A DNA stretch of 64,000 nt from Phyto melanocephala. Lineage: Eukaryota; Arthropoda; Insecta; Diptera; Rhinophoridae. The notes beneath the pieces were generated by a model. That model did no database searches and had not been told where the DNA came from. It saw nothing but the letters and a program-made list of their open reading frames with translations. How positions within the stretch are numbered: position 1 is the stretch's first letter; each line of letters opens with the position of its first letter. Of the stretch, positions 1 to 10,300 are shown piece after piece. Position numbers and translations under genes: made by a program. Location of the stretch: assembly GCA_941918925.1 (NCBI GenBank), contig OW799234.1:75102543-75166542 (forward strand), given 5' to 3'.

Positions 1-2333
1 TACATTTGTAAAGCCAACTTTGAGCAGAAGTTATAAATGCTCACTACGACTTGATTTATGTTAAAAATTTGATTTTTGAGTTGTGCCTTTTTTGTATTTA
101 GTGTGTGATAAGTAGAATTTATATGTAAACATTGCCATAATACCAGTTATTGTGAGACTCAGACATTGTTATTATAAAACATACATACATATATTCGTAA
201 GCAGTTGGATGTATACATAAAGTAAAAAAAAAATTTTGTTCAATTAGTTTTTTAAACGATTTCAAAATAAAGCCTTCTTGATATAGTTTTCCAATTTCTT
301 AGGAAAGTTTTAAGTTTTTAGCTTTTCCCTAAAGTTTTTATGTTGCGCCCCTTTTGTATTTAGTGTACGTATGTTCGTATGTATGTGTATGAATGTCTTT
401 ATGGCTGCGTATTATATTTTACTTGAAAAGCTTAAATTAGCAGTATTGTTGAGAAATAGGTTTAACTAAAGCCAAACACACCAAACTATGTCTGCTTTTT
501 GATTTTCTGGAGTCAAACTTAGTCTATTATATTATCCATATGAGTTTATCTATAACATAGATTATAAATACATACACACTTTATTTAAGGTTTTTCTTTT
601 GACTTCTTATTAGTTTTTATTGTTGTTGTGTTGTTGGTACTACTCAAGGGGCTCTTTCTCAAGAACAATTTTGTCGACTGTCTGTTTCAAGACATTTTCG
701 TTGGCAGTTAAGTTTGCTTTTCCTGTCAGCTTTATATCAAACAAACACTTTAAAAATGTTTGTTGTTGTTATTTTTTACATACATACATATTTGTTTTAG
801 ACACGTGATTTAAATTTTATTTAGGCAGCCTTTTTCGTGCTAAATAAAGAAAAATGTTTTTGCAATGTTATAAAAGGAGTATGTGAGTATATCCTTTGTA
901 ATTGTTTAAGTTTATTTTCGTTTATACTTGTCTAACTGCTAACGTATGTTGTATTTTTATTTGTAAAAAAAGAATTCATAAATTATTTACATATGTACAC
1001 ATATTAAAGCTACCATATGCATGTTGCCTTAGGGCATATGGTGCTTTTGGAATTCGAAACAAGAAAGCAATTTATTTATTGTAGGTTTATCCTTTCATTT
1101 CAAATTTTTTTAATCAAATATTACAGCATTTGAACAGTACTTTAGTATATTTTTACTTAAACAAATGATATGTAAATATGACCAAATTTCAAATTAATGC
1201 TTGTTTAACGACAGAATTTTATATTTTGTGAAAAGTATTGAAATAAGTAGTTATACTGTAAAATTTATATAAATGTAAAAAAAGTGCACACTTTGATGTC
1301 ACCATAAACTGCAGGTCAACCGATTTCAACCAATTCCAGGGTACGTTGAAGATAATCTGTAGTTCCGCAGATAAGCCATTTAGATTTTTCTATAATTCTT
1401 ATACAAATAGCAACAAAATGCCCTCCATTTTCTATATTATAATTTTCTTTTATTGTCATTTGAAAAGTTACCAAACCATGTATCGTAATATCTTATGACA
1501 TTCGATCTTCATAATTGGAATTGAAAAGGGTGTGAAGGGTGGTTTATAATCTCATACATAATGAATACAATGAAAAAAGGTTTTATGGGGCCAGAAGAGC
1601 TGTCTGTGTTCTGCTAGTAATGCATAAATATTAATACGTTTATACCTTTTATAAACATTAATTTTTTTCTTTAAATAAAGCGAAATTGTTTTATTGCAAA
1701 TAAAAATCAGCACTCTTAAAATTCACGTTGCAAAGGTTTAATTGTTTGTTTATTCATAATTAAATATTTTATTTAATGTTTCATTATTAACGACTACAAC
1801 CCAACTCAGAAACGCAATGCAACTGAACTAGAGAACTAACTCGTAACAAATAAATTTCTTAAACTTTTTAGTAGCATACTTGAGATAGGTTTAGCTAGAC
1901 AACAGTTTTCAAAGTGTTTGTGTATTAGATGTTTCGCTATTTATTTTTGTATTTCATTTTCATAAAGTAAATGTTCTCTATATTTTTGTTTATTTTTAAT
2001 GTTTTTGCTTGTATGTAGTTTGATGACTGCAGTCTTGAAGAGATTAACAGTGTTTCAATATGATTGTATAGCATATATGTAAATATATAAACATTTAAAA
2101 TACATACTTTACCTGCAGGTTATGGCACTTGAGTAATTCTAGTTCTAAACTGTAAACTTTAATATATTGTTTTACTGCTCCAATAAGTTCTAAGTGTGCC
2201 TGTATTGCTACTTATACACTTGCACCCGATTGGGTGCTAAAGATTTTAATTCAAAAATCTTAACTACAAAAGCTGTTCTACAACTTAAATACCTGAATTA
2301 TTTTTCGGTCTCAAAAATATTTAATCAAAAAGC
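1..2333. other. AT-rich DNA without recognisable gene
   Basis: I see only short spurious ORFs, ATAC/TATG microsatellite-like tracts (for example 181-195 and 365-395) and homopolymer runs. No transposase, reverse transcriptase, tRNA or splice-bounded coding pattern is recognisable on either strand. It is probably intronic or intergenic sequence or very old repeats. Confidence 0.6.
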
Positions 2334-2759
2334 AGCCTTATTCTGTATATATCCAATGCTAAGTCTATATTGCTAAAACTCTAAAATATATATTTAGAGA
2401 ATATACATATGGGCTAATCCGAAAATTTTTAAACCAAAGACAGAAATTTAAAGTTGCCCAAAATCCAAATGTTTGTTAATGGAATAATAGGATACATAGT
2501 CAAGCTCCAAAATATATAAGCAATACGGTTTTACAGTGGTTTGTTTGGCCTTGTCAGAGGCTAACCTTAACGTACCTCTTGCTTTCATTTTTTTTTTTTT
2601 GTAAAAAAAGGGTATATTTAATGGTCAAAAAAGTGAGCAAAACAGTCGTTTCAGTATTTAGCATTTAGCAAAACTTTAATTTGCTTAATTTTCTTTTATT
2701 TGCGATACAAATCATATTTTAAATATTATCAATTTGAACTAAAAATGGGTACACTGTGT

Positions 2760-2940
2760 GTAACGTCCGTGACGGAAAATAGGGTTTTTTAAGTTTAACA
2801 GAATGAATTTTAATAATTTTGTTTTCCAAACTAGCTTTATAAACAGAGTTTTTTATGCGCTTTAATCTGATGGTAAAAAAGAAATACCTTTATTACACTT
2901 TTTTGAAATATAAATGACAAAGTGTGTAACGTCCGTAACG
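2760..2940 (+). repeat. Two GTAACG-TCC-GTAACG boxes, left cluster
   Basis: The boxes lie at 2760-2774 (one mismatch: GTGACG in the second half) and at 2926-2940 (perfect). Each is a direct hexamer repeat GTAACG with a 3-bp spacer, preceded by GTGT. Such spaced hexamers close to element ends are typical of protein-binding subterminal repeats, for example transposase sites; that role is inference. Confidence 0.65.
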
Positions 2941-3289
2941 GCATGAAAATACACAAAATTTTATTTTGATATTATGATGTTGAAGTAAGTGTTTATAATG
3001 GATTTTCATCTGCTGAATCTGAATCTGGGCTTAAAATTGCCCTAGGTTGCCGAGAATCCGAAAAACTTCACCTCAAAATAACAAAAAGTGTGTTTCAATA
3101 ACATGCGATCTCACAATCTGCAACTTAAATTGAGATGAAATTCAAATTCTTCTGAAACCTAAAATAATTCCTAAAAATCAATAATTAGAAATCAATAACC
3201 ATGTAGTAAACCGCAACCCTGATGTCCCCCTTCAAATATTTGGCGGTACGCCCATGCATGCAATGTTTACGTACTGGATTTTCCGTTAG

Positions 3290-3578
3290 AAATTAGGAAT
3301 TTTTTTTGCTTCTTTGCATGGCAAAGGAGCGGTGGACGGTGTTGGCGCTGTTGTTAAGCGAAAAGTTTGGCAACTAGTAAAAGCCCAAAATCTCATCTTA
3401 AAAAACGCTCGAGATTTTTACAAATTAGCAAAAAAAAATATAAATGGCGTTTTCATAATTTACGTTGATAAGAATTATGTCAAAACTATATCTGACGAAA
3501 TATCAAAAACATGGATAAATGTAAAAAATATCCAGCTCTTAAATCATGTCATTATTTTTCGGGCTTTTTCAAAGACAA
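3290..3578 (+). pseudogene. Fragment of transposon-like ORF with HGKG motif
   Basis: This open stretch follows an in-frame stop at 3287. It encodes the pattern HGKGAVDGVG followed by VKRKVW, then about 70 residues rich in Lys and hydrophobics. From memory, HGKG..DG.G..VKR is conserved in uncharacterised transposon-like proteins of insects and cnidarians; I cannot name the superfamily. No usual start codon is present, so this is an internal or C-terminal part of a longer protein. The frame runs into the inverted repeat of the Harbinger at about 3579, which supplies the apparent C-terminus (to 3634), so the gene was broken by that insertion. Confidence 0.5.
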
Positions 3579-3881
3579 TGGCTTGTATTCATAGTCGCAA
3601 ACTAAAGTCGGCTCTTACTAGAGTTAATCTTTAAGTTAAAAGCTTTTACTATCTTTTTGGTATTCATAGTCAAAAAAAGAGTATACTTTAAGTTGAGCTG
3701 GCTTTAAATGGGTGTCAACTCTTATTTGCTTAACTCTGGCATACAATTTCTTTTTAAAAAATAAAAAATGGCAACTTGATCAGCTGCTTTTCTTTTGTTT
3801 ACTTTTGTTGAAGCAAACAATAAAAAATAAAAATTTTAAAACGTTTTACATCTATGTATAAAATCAAAATTTATTAAAATA

Positions 3882-4174
3882 ATGGAAAAAACAGAAATGG
3901 TAAGTCTCAATAACATATTTATGTATGTACATACACATATACATATGTGTGATATACATATTTTTAGTTTGGCATTTAATAAATATTTTACTTTCAGAAA
4001 CTGAAGAAGCCAAGAGATGCAAATTGGAGTGCTTCTGAGAAAGAATGCCTCTGGAAGTATGTAAACGCACACTTGGATGTGGTAGAAAACAGAGGAAATG
4101 ATATTTCATTAATACAGAAAAAAAATTCGTGGAAAGCTATAAGGGAAACGATGCTTTCATGTTACGAGTTGTAA
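3882..4174 (+). pseudogene. Myb/SANT-like protein of Harbinger, 5' part with intron
   Basis: A short first exon (ATG at 3882, 6 codons) ends at 3899 before GTAAGT. A 98-bp intron ends with TTTCAG at 3997, and exon 2 continues in frame. The exon 2 product has the Myb/SANT-like (MADF-like) DNA-binding pattern: W at the start of helix 1 (NWSASEKECLWKYV), a variable middle, and SWKAIRE in the last helix. PIF/Harbinger elements typically encode such a protein to carry the transposase to DNA. Reading stops at 4172-4174, just after the deletion junction, so only the N-terminal part of the domain remains. The splice signals are consensus but unproven. Confidence 0.6.
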
Positions 4175-4328
4175 TTTTGTCAAATCTGTGGCGGGAATAA
4201 AAATCTTCATCGCTTAGGTCGAAGGGATTAAATCTATTTTTGTAATTTTTAGGCTTCCTTACACAAAAATCACCCTCACAATCACCAGTTATTGAAAAAT
4301 CTCTTTCAATATCTTGAAATCTTGGCAT
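4137..4328 (-). pseudogene. Harbinger transposase, N-terminal fragment
   Basis: The reverse-strand ORF starts with MPRFQDIERDF and contains the pattern NPFDLSDEDFYSRHRFDK. This matches the N-terminal NPF...DE.F..R.R..K segment that precedes the DDE nuclease in PIF/Harbinger transposases (family knowledge). The frame continues about 10 codons past the deletion point into the opposite-strand Myb-like gene. The whole catalytic domain is absent, so the product cannot be an active nuclease. Confidence 0.6.
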
Positions 4329-4549
4329 TTTTTAAATTTTCAACACATCTTTTAACTTTACAATGAACAGCTGATGTTATTGTAAATAGAGTTAACAACA
4401 GGTTCAGCTGGTTTTAAATTTAGAGCCGACTTTAATGTCAAAAACCAACTTTAAGTTGTCTATGAATGACTTAGAGTAGACTTTTTTAAGAAATTGACTT
4501 AAGTACTGTTAAAGTCGACTTTTTTGATGACTATGAATATGCCCCAATA

Positions 4550-4570
4550 TCTATATATATAAAAGTGAAA

Positions 4571-4601
<31 letters not shown>

Positions 4602-5412
4602 CTCCGAACTCCGAAACTGTAAAACCGATCGGGCTCAAACTTTGGTAAGTTGTTGTACACATACCAGGGAGTGTTTATGGGTGAAAAAAAGTGGGCGGGG
4701 CCACGCCCATAAAAAATTAGTTATCAGTTTTAGCTACTTGCACTTGACCGATTTTTCTGAAACTTTGCACACATATCGAGCTGTCATGACTTAAAAATTT
4801 TGTGATAAGAAAAGTGGGCGGTGCCACGCCCCTAAAAAAGTTTAAATTTTGAGGTACTTGCACTGGACCGATTTTTTTAAAACTTTGCACACATATTAAG
4901 CTGTCTTGACCATATAATTTCGTGATTAAAAAGGTGGGCGGGGCCACGCCCATAAAAAATTAATTATCAGTTTTAGCTACTTGCACTGGACCGAACTTAT
5001 TGAAACTTTGCAAACATACTGAGCTGTCATGACTTTACACTTTCGTCATTAGAGAAGTGGGCAGTGCCACGCCCATAAAAAAAGGTATCATTTCGAGGTA
5101 CTTGCACTGGACCGATTTTTCTGAAACTTTCCACACATATTGAGCTGTCATGACTATATAATTTCGTGATTAGAAAAGTGGGCAGGGCTAGGCCCATTAA
5201 AAAAGTTATAATTTTAAGATACTTTCACTGGACGGACTTTTCTGAAACTTTGCACACTTATTGAGCTGTCATTACTATACAGTTTCGTAATTAGAAAAGT
5301 GGGCAGTGCCACGCTCATAAAGAAAAAGTTATAGTTTTTAGCTTTGCACTTGCATTTAGAATGCGATTAAAATTCATGAAGGGGCGTAGCAACGCGCGCC
5401 GGGATTTTCTAG
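4550..5412 (+). mobile_element. Non-autonomous Helitron with 122-bp internal repeats
   Basis: The 5' end is TC followed by TATATATATAAAAGTG, directly after A (4549). The 3' end is CTAG followed by T (5413), and a GC-rich segment (GCGTAGCAACGCGCGCCGGG) lies just before it. Insertion between A and T, 5' TC, 3' CTRR and a subterminal GC-rich block are Helitron hallmarks. It has no coding capacity. Inside are six imperfect tandem units whose GTGGGC(G/A) box starts at 4691, 4814, 4934, 5057, 5178 and 5299, a period of about 122 bp, each with GCCACGCCC and GCTGTCATGACT. A (GT)n run lies at 4575-4598. It sits almost directly against the Harbinger's right end. Confidence 0.85.
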
Positions 5413-5634
5413 TGTACTATAAAAGTAGCTCGAACAGCTGGGTATATTAAGCATAAGATAAAATGTTAAACAGATAAATAAACAAAAACATAAATGAATA
5501 TACATAAGCTAATATAAGAGTAATGAAATATTTTATAATTTATTGTAACTAATAAATTAATAATTACAAGGTTAAAAAGATTTTTAAATACATAAATGTT
5601 TTTTATATTCACAATTTGGTTTAATGGAAAAAGT

Positions 5635-6000
5635 GTAACGTCCGTAACAAACAAAAATTAAGATTTTTGTTTAACGGGACTACTTAGACTTCCTTTCTAA
5701 GCAGGATTGATATAGTCATATATTCCAAATAATTTTTTGTACATGGAATTTTTTTGTTTATTATGCAAAATTAGCTAAAAAATATGCAAATGCACATAAG
5801 CCTCAAAATCGACTTCCATTTTTTGTAACGTCCGTAACGGAACTTTAAGCTAGCATAACTTTTTTTCAAACACAGTTAACTTTTAAGTTCAAAGCAAGTT
5901 TTAAAGTAATCCCAAAGAACTGCATTTTGCAAAAAATTTCATGAAAATATTCCAACGTGAACGTGAAGGAAATTTGCGTGCGAATGTAACGTCCGTAACG
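5635..6000 (+). repeat. Three GTAACG-TCC-GTAACG boxes, right cluster
   Basis: The boxes lie at 5635-5649 (last base differs), 5825-5839 and 5986-6000. All three have the same orientation as the two boxes on the left side of the nested elements, rather than the mirrored orientation expected of plain terminal inverted repeats. The last box is two bases from the inverted word GGATTAGCCC. Confidence 0.65.
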
Positions 6001-6073
6001 AAGGATTAGCCCATATATTAGGAAAAATTTCTAATATTTTTTCTAGCTTTAACGAGTTGCAGAATAAGGCTGC

Positions 6074-6996
6074 AGATGCCGTTTACTTGTATAATCAGGC
6101 TACAAAAATCTCTAAATTCATTTTATAGAGTTTTGGTGATAAAGATTTAGCTTTTCTTTTAGCTGTTGCTTTAGCAATTTTGTACAAAATTTTCAACCCC
6201 GTTTTCACTAGTGCTTGCTTTTCGGTAATTGTACTACAAGCTTTGAAGTAATTGCTGATTTTTCTCCTACACGTTTTAATATAAAAAGTTTTAATTATAT
6301 TCGTTATTTAATATTAGTTTATTGTTATATTAGTTTATATTTATTAAGTAATTAGTAATTAGTGAGCAACAAAAACCGAAACAATTCTTATTTAATTATA
6401 TTTATAAGCTTTTTTAAACCTTAGCCTTGTGGTAAACTATTTAAGTTATTTCTGAAGCGTTTTGGTTTGTTGGGTACTAATTGTTGTAATTTTAATATGT
6501 TTATACAGTGATATTGGATCAAGAATTTCCCAAATAATGTAAATTCTACAAAAAACTGTTTAACATACACACCTAAAGTATACTATACAAAGTAATTTGT
6601 TTATAATTTCAATTTTACAAATGTTTTGAAATAAAATGTAAATAAGATGAAAGTAAAATTAACAAATGTTAATAAAGCTAATGCAAATTAAACTAATGAA
6701 ATAGAAAATGAAAAACAAGAATTCTGTAATAGAATTGTACAATATGGGTGCTTAAAATTGGATTATTTGCATAGAAGTTTATTAGTTAATTAAGTAGTCA
6801 AAGATATCGCGCTCTTGTTTTAAATCTTAAAACTAAGAAGATATGTTGTTATTAAAAGGTTAAGGGTTTATTGCGAATGGACAACACAAGTACCAAGTCG
6901 ATGTTTTGTTAAATTTCTGTTTAATCTGCATAAACCTAGAACTCTTAATATCTCCATGGGAAAAAAATTCCAGTTGCGGTCCAGTCTTATATACTA
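6074..6996. other. AT-rich DNA, no feature seen
   Basis: I find no coding pattern or recognisable repeat end in this stretch between the nested stack and the next Helitron. Confidence 0.55.
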
Positions 6997-8336
6997 CTAG
7001 CCAAACCCGGCGCGCGTTGCTACACCCCTTAATGAATCGATATGCATTCTGAATTTTAATTGAATATCAAGTACAAAAACCTAAAAATTATATTTTTTTT
7101 TATAGGCGTGGCATTGCCCACTTTTCTAATCACGAAATTGTAAAGTCATAACAGCTCAATGTGTGTGCAAAGTTTCAGAAGAATCGGACCAGTGCAAGTA
7201 TCTTAAAATTATAATTGTTTTTATGGGCGTGGCCCTGCCCACTTTTTTAATCACGAAATTATTAAGTCATGACAGCTCGATATGTCTGCAAAGTTTCAGA
7301 AAAATCGGTCTGGTGCAAGTACCTCAAAATTATAACCTTTTTTTTATGGGCGTGGCCCTGCCCACTTTTCTAATCACGAAAATATATGGTTATGACAGCT
7401 TAGTATGAGTACTATAACTTTGGAGAACGCCAAACCCCTTAAACGATTTAAGGATGAACTTAAACGTTGGGCAATGGAAGAACATGTCAGAAAATGGCAA
7501 AGCACTGATGTCGGTAAGGTGACAAGAACACTCTGGGGTGACCCAAATCTTGGGAAGTCAAAGGAGATTCTGAGACTAAGTAGACCTACACTTAGGAAAT
7601 TAACCGGTGTAATTACAGGTCATACGGAGTTGAGAACTCATTTAGCATTTAGCATTTATCTGAGGAGACGACATGTAGAGCTAGTGAGGAAGAGGATGAG
7701 ACCCTGGTACACTACCTCTGTCATTGTCCTGCGTTTGGACATATTAGGCGCGAAAATTTTACAGTAGATAATATGCCGAACTTGGAATACCTGGAGAACT
7801 CGAACTGGAGATCCATAAGGCGTTACATTGAGGGGACTGGTTTCTTGGACTAGTCCGTTATTTATGGGAAATTATGTTTATGGTTTTTTGTTTGGGAATT
7901 CCGTTTTCCACATGGAGCGCACAACATGCCAACTGGGCATAGGTGTATACCTGTCATGGGTTTGGGCTTTTATACCCCTCCTTTTCAACCTAACCTAACT
8001 ATGTGTGCAAAGTTTCAGAAAAATCGGTCCAATGCAAGTACATCAAAATTAAAACTTTTTTAGGGGCGTGGCTCCGCCCACTTTTCTTATCACGAAATTA
8101 TTTAGTCATGACAGCTCGATATGTGTGCAAAGTTTCAAAAAAATCGGTCAAGTGCAAGTAGCTAAAACTGATAACTAATTTTTATGGGCGTGGCCCCGCC
8201 CACTTTTTTCCACCCATAAACACTCCCTGGTATGTGTACAACAACTTGCCAAAGTTTGAGTTCGATCGGTTTTACAGTTTCGGAGTCTATAGCTAACACA
8301 CACACACACACAGAGTTTCACTTTTATATATATAGA
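6997..8336 (-). mobile_element. Helitron, reverse orientation, split by a LINE tail
   Basis: This is the same family as 4550-5412, inverted. CTAG at 6997-7000 is followed by the GC-rich 3' block (CCCGGCGCGCGTTGCTAC). The other end reads AGTTTCACTTTTATATATATAGA, with the terminal GA (reverse of TC) at 8335-8336 followed by T. The internal GGGCGTGGC..GCCCACTTTTCTAATCACGAAA units are present. A LINE fragment (7405-7998) interrupts one unit, and the Helitron sequence resumes at about 7998 with ATGTGTGCAAAGTTTCAG. Without the insertion its length would be close to the first copy. Confidence 0.85.
7405..7998 (+). pseudogene. LINE ORF2 tail (RNase H end), I/R1-like
   Basis: The ORF begins MSTITLENAKPL and contains TLWGDPNLGKS, LSRPTLRKLTGVITGH and LRTHL, the end of the RNase H region found in I/R1-type LINEs. 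After one frame change near 7655 another frame continues with a zinc-knuckle-like Cys/His tail (CRA..., HYLCHCPAFGHIRR) and stops at 7852-7854 after GTGFLD. About 140 bp of 3' UTR ending CCTAACCTAACT follows, then Helitron sequence. The reverse transcriptase and endonuclease are missing. A similar copy at 45387-45965 starts at the same codon. Confidence 0.75.
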
Positions 8337-10154
8337 TAAGACCAGTTAACAAGTCAGTTTTCTTAAATAGACCTATTCGTAATATATATCCTTAATAAAT
8401 TCATTCTATTGAGAGCATAACATGTAGCACCACTACCTTAAAACTACATCATTGTATTACTAGAAGTATCCAATTTAAGAACAAAAGCATCTGCAAACAT
8501 GTCCACTGAACGGAACTAAATGAAATTCGGAACATAGATAACATATAAGCTACATTTTATCACGGTAACTAGGCGAAGTCGTTGGCAAACTCATTATCAC
8601 ACAGCCTAAATGGGTTGTTTGTGTTGTAAACATTTTTATTGTAAGTTTTGAATATTCTTTCATATTTTCAAATTCAAATTTTGAAATTAATAATTCTACT
8701 AATATGATAAATGTATGTATGTATATGTTTGTATGTTTGGATAAATTTGACCTTTTATCCCGATAACTACGCAGACAAAGTCGCAAGCACAAGCTAGTAA
8801 GTATATAAGTAAAATTTTGTTTTACTGTTGAATTGTTTAATCAATTTGTACAACTTGAAAACGTTGCTCTAATGTGAGATAATCCGTGATAAATTTTCAA
8901 AACGGACTAACCAATAGACAATCGACAACTACAAAATCAGCTGCCACAGAATACTGTGCGGATATTTTAAAGTTATCTGCCACTAAAAAAACATCTTTTA
9001 TTTTTTTTAAATGAGATTCCTAATGAAATTTTAATCTTAACACTCTCATTATATTTCAAGTGTTTTTAAGCTCGAATTGTGTTTTAAACTTTCCAATACT
9101 AGTTTTGTGACGATTTGTTAAAGCTCTCCTACTCCTCATTAATTTATTCAAACATAATTAATAGACAACAACCTGCATAATTTTTATTACATTTTAAAAA
9201 TAAACACATTAAAATATTTTATTTAAAATAGTTGCTTTTGAAATAAATTAACATCTAAAATACATCTTCCGATAAGGGTTAATTTTATTTGGGACCCAAC
9301 AAAAGCTCCATACTTTCAAATTTTAACATTTTTAATAGCTAATCAAGGGAAAGTAATATTTCACTATCACACTACCACTAAAGTCTGCGAAAAATTAAAT
9401 ATAATTGTTAGTGTTGTTTGTGTTATACTCAACCATTTTCTAATGGAAGCCATTTAAATAAAATATTTATATATACAAGTGTGTGTGTGTGTTTGTTTGT
9501 GTTTGAGTGGCAATAGCAGCTTACCACTCAAACCCTCTTAATTGGCATGTAGTTATAATTGCCACCATCATTATGTGTAAGTTGTATGATAACAATCATT
9601 ATGGGAATTTTTCCACCCTTCAGCCTCTGTACAAGAAAAACAAAAATTTACAACACTTTGCCAACTTTAAGAATAAATTGAATAGATTTACTTAAATGTG
9701 TTTGAAGGAAATAAAAAAACAAGAGGTAAGAGGTACTATTTTATATTGTTCATAATAAAACAGTCAAACTTGTTAAAAATGTATGAGTGTTAAAAAGAGA
9801 AAACTTTCCAAGAACTGACAATAACAAAACTTTAAGCATATAAAAACAAACGTACACACACTTGCACACAGAAATAAAGTTTAACTGGCAAAATGTTCGA
9901 ACCCAGAAACTGTGGAACGAAAAATCTTAACTTTTCAAATACATTTGTTGGCTAAACTATCAGGACTGTCATACATTCCAAACGGAATGTTTTTCAAATC
10001 GTTCTTGGACTTTCAATCTATTTTGTTTTACCTCTTCTTCTTAAGATTGCCATAGTTTTCTTTGTTTATTATTAAATGCCAGTTTAGACTATAACACAAA
10101 TCGTTAGATCTATCAAAAATTAGTGTGAAATGAATAAGAGAATGAGAGAAAATA
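8337..10154. other. Gene-free AT-rich DNA with a Helitron 3' end
   Basis: Apart from the Helitron-type terminus at 8769-8796 and a (GT)n run at 9478-9502, nothing recognisable is seen. Short ORFs here have no family pattern. Confidence 0.5.
8769..8796 (+). mobile_element. Helitron-type 3' terminus
   Basis: The segment reads ACGCAGACAAAGTCGCAAGC then ACAAGCTAG, followed by T. This resembles 3' ends of insect Helitrons (GC-rich block ending GCTAG|T). A related sequence, CGGTAACTAGGCGAAGTCG, lies at 8563-8581. The matching 5' TC end was not found, so the element length is unknown. Confidence 0.4.
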
Positions 10155-10300
10155 AACAAGTAAGAGCACTATATTCGGCTGTGCCGAATCTTTTATACCC
10201 ACCACCAATTTTGTGTACATTTAAAGTACATTATTTATTATTTTGTTAATCACTATGGAATAATCTCTTTAAAATAAAATATGTATTACTTTCTTTATAG

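Larger units (their letters stand above)
3579..4545. mobile_element. Internally deleted PIF/Harbinger-like element
   Basis: The ends carry related inverted repeats. The left end reads TATTCATAGTC, then AAAGTCGGCTC. The right end, read in reverse, starts GGGCATATTCATAGTC and contains AAAGTCGGCTC further in. The pair of genes usual for PIF/Harbinger is present only as two 5' ends pointing at each other: a Myb/SANT-like protein on + (3882-4174) and a transposase N-terminus on - (4328 to about 4137). They meet near 4150, as expected if one deletion removed the interior of a parent element. The target duplication is not clear; CAA flanks both ends, whereas the family usually duplicates TWA. Confidence 0.65.
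2334..6073 (+). mobile_element. Decayed DNA transposon (host of a nested stack)
   Basis: The two flanks carry the same words in inverted orientation. GCAGCCTTATTCTG at 2334 matches CAGAATAAGGCTGC at 6060. ATATGGGCTAATCC at 2407 matches GGATTAGCCCATAT at 6003. Between them lie five copies of the box GTAACGTCCGTAACG and a fragment of a transposon-like ORF (3290-3578). A Harbinger (3579-4545) and a Helitron (4550-5412) are nested inside. The inverted words are separated by unequal distances (87 and 71 bp), so the exact termini and target duplication cannot be fixed. The superfamily is not recognised; grouping these pieces into one element is inference. Confidence 0.45.

Noticed and set aside
620..1084. 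Two short plus-strand ORFs (62 and 60 residues)
   Set aside because: Cys/Phe/Tyr-rich chance ORFs in AT-rich DNA; no family pattern and no splice context.
2411..6012. GGGCTAATCC as the exact terminal inverted repeat with an ATAT duplication
   Set aside because: A further pair of inverted words (GCAGCCTTATTCTG) lies outside it, and ATAT is self-complementary, so the ends cannot be set there with confidence.
7163..7408. 81-residue ORF with repeated 'LPTFLITK' phrases
   Set aside because: It is the translation of the Helitron's 122-bp repeat units, not a protein; similar ORFs appear at 4717-4953 and 41980-42186 for the same reason.
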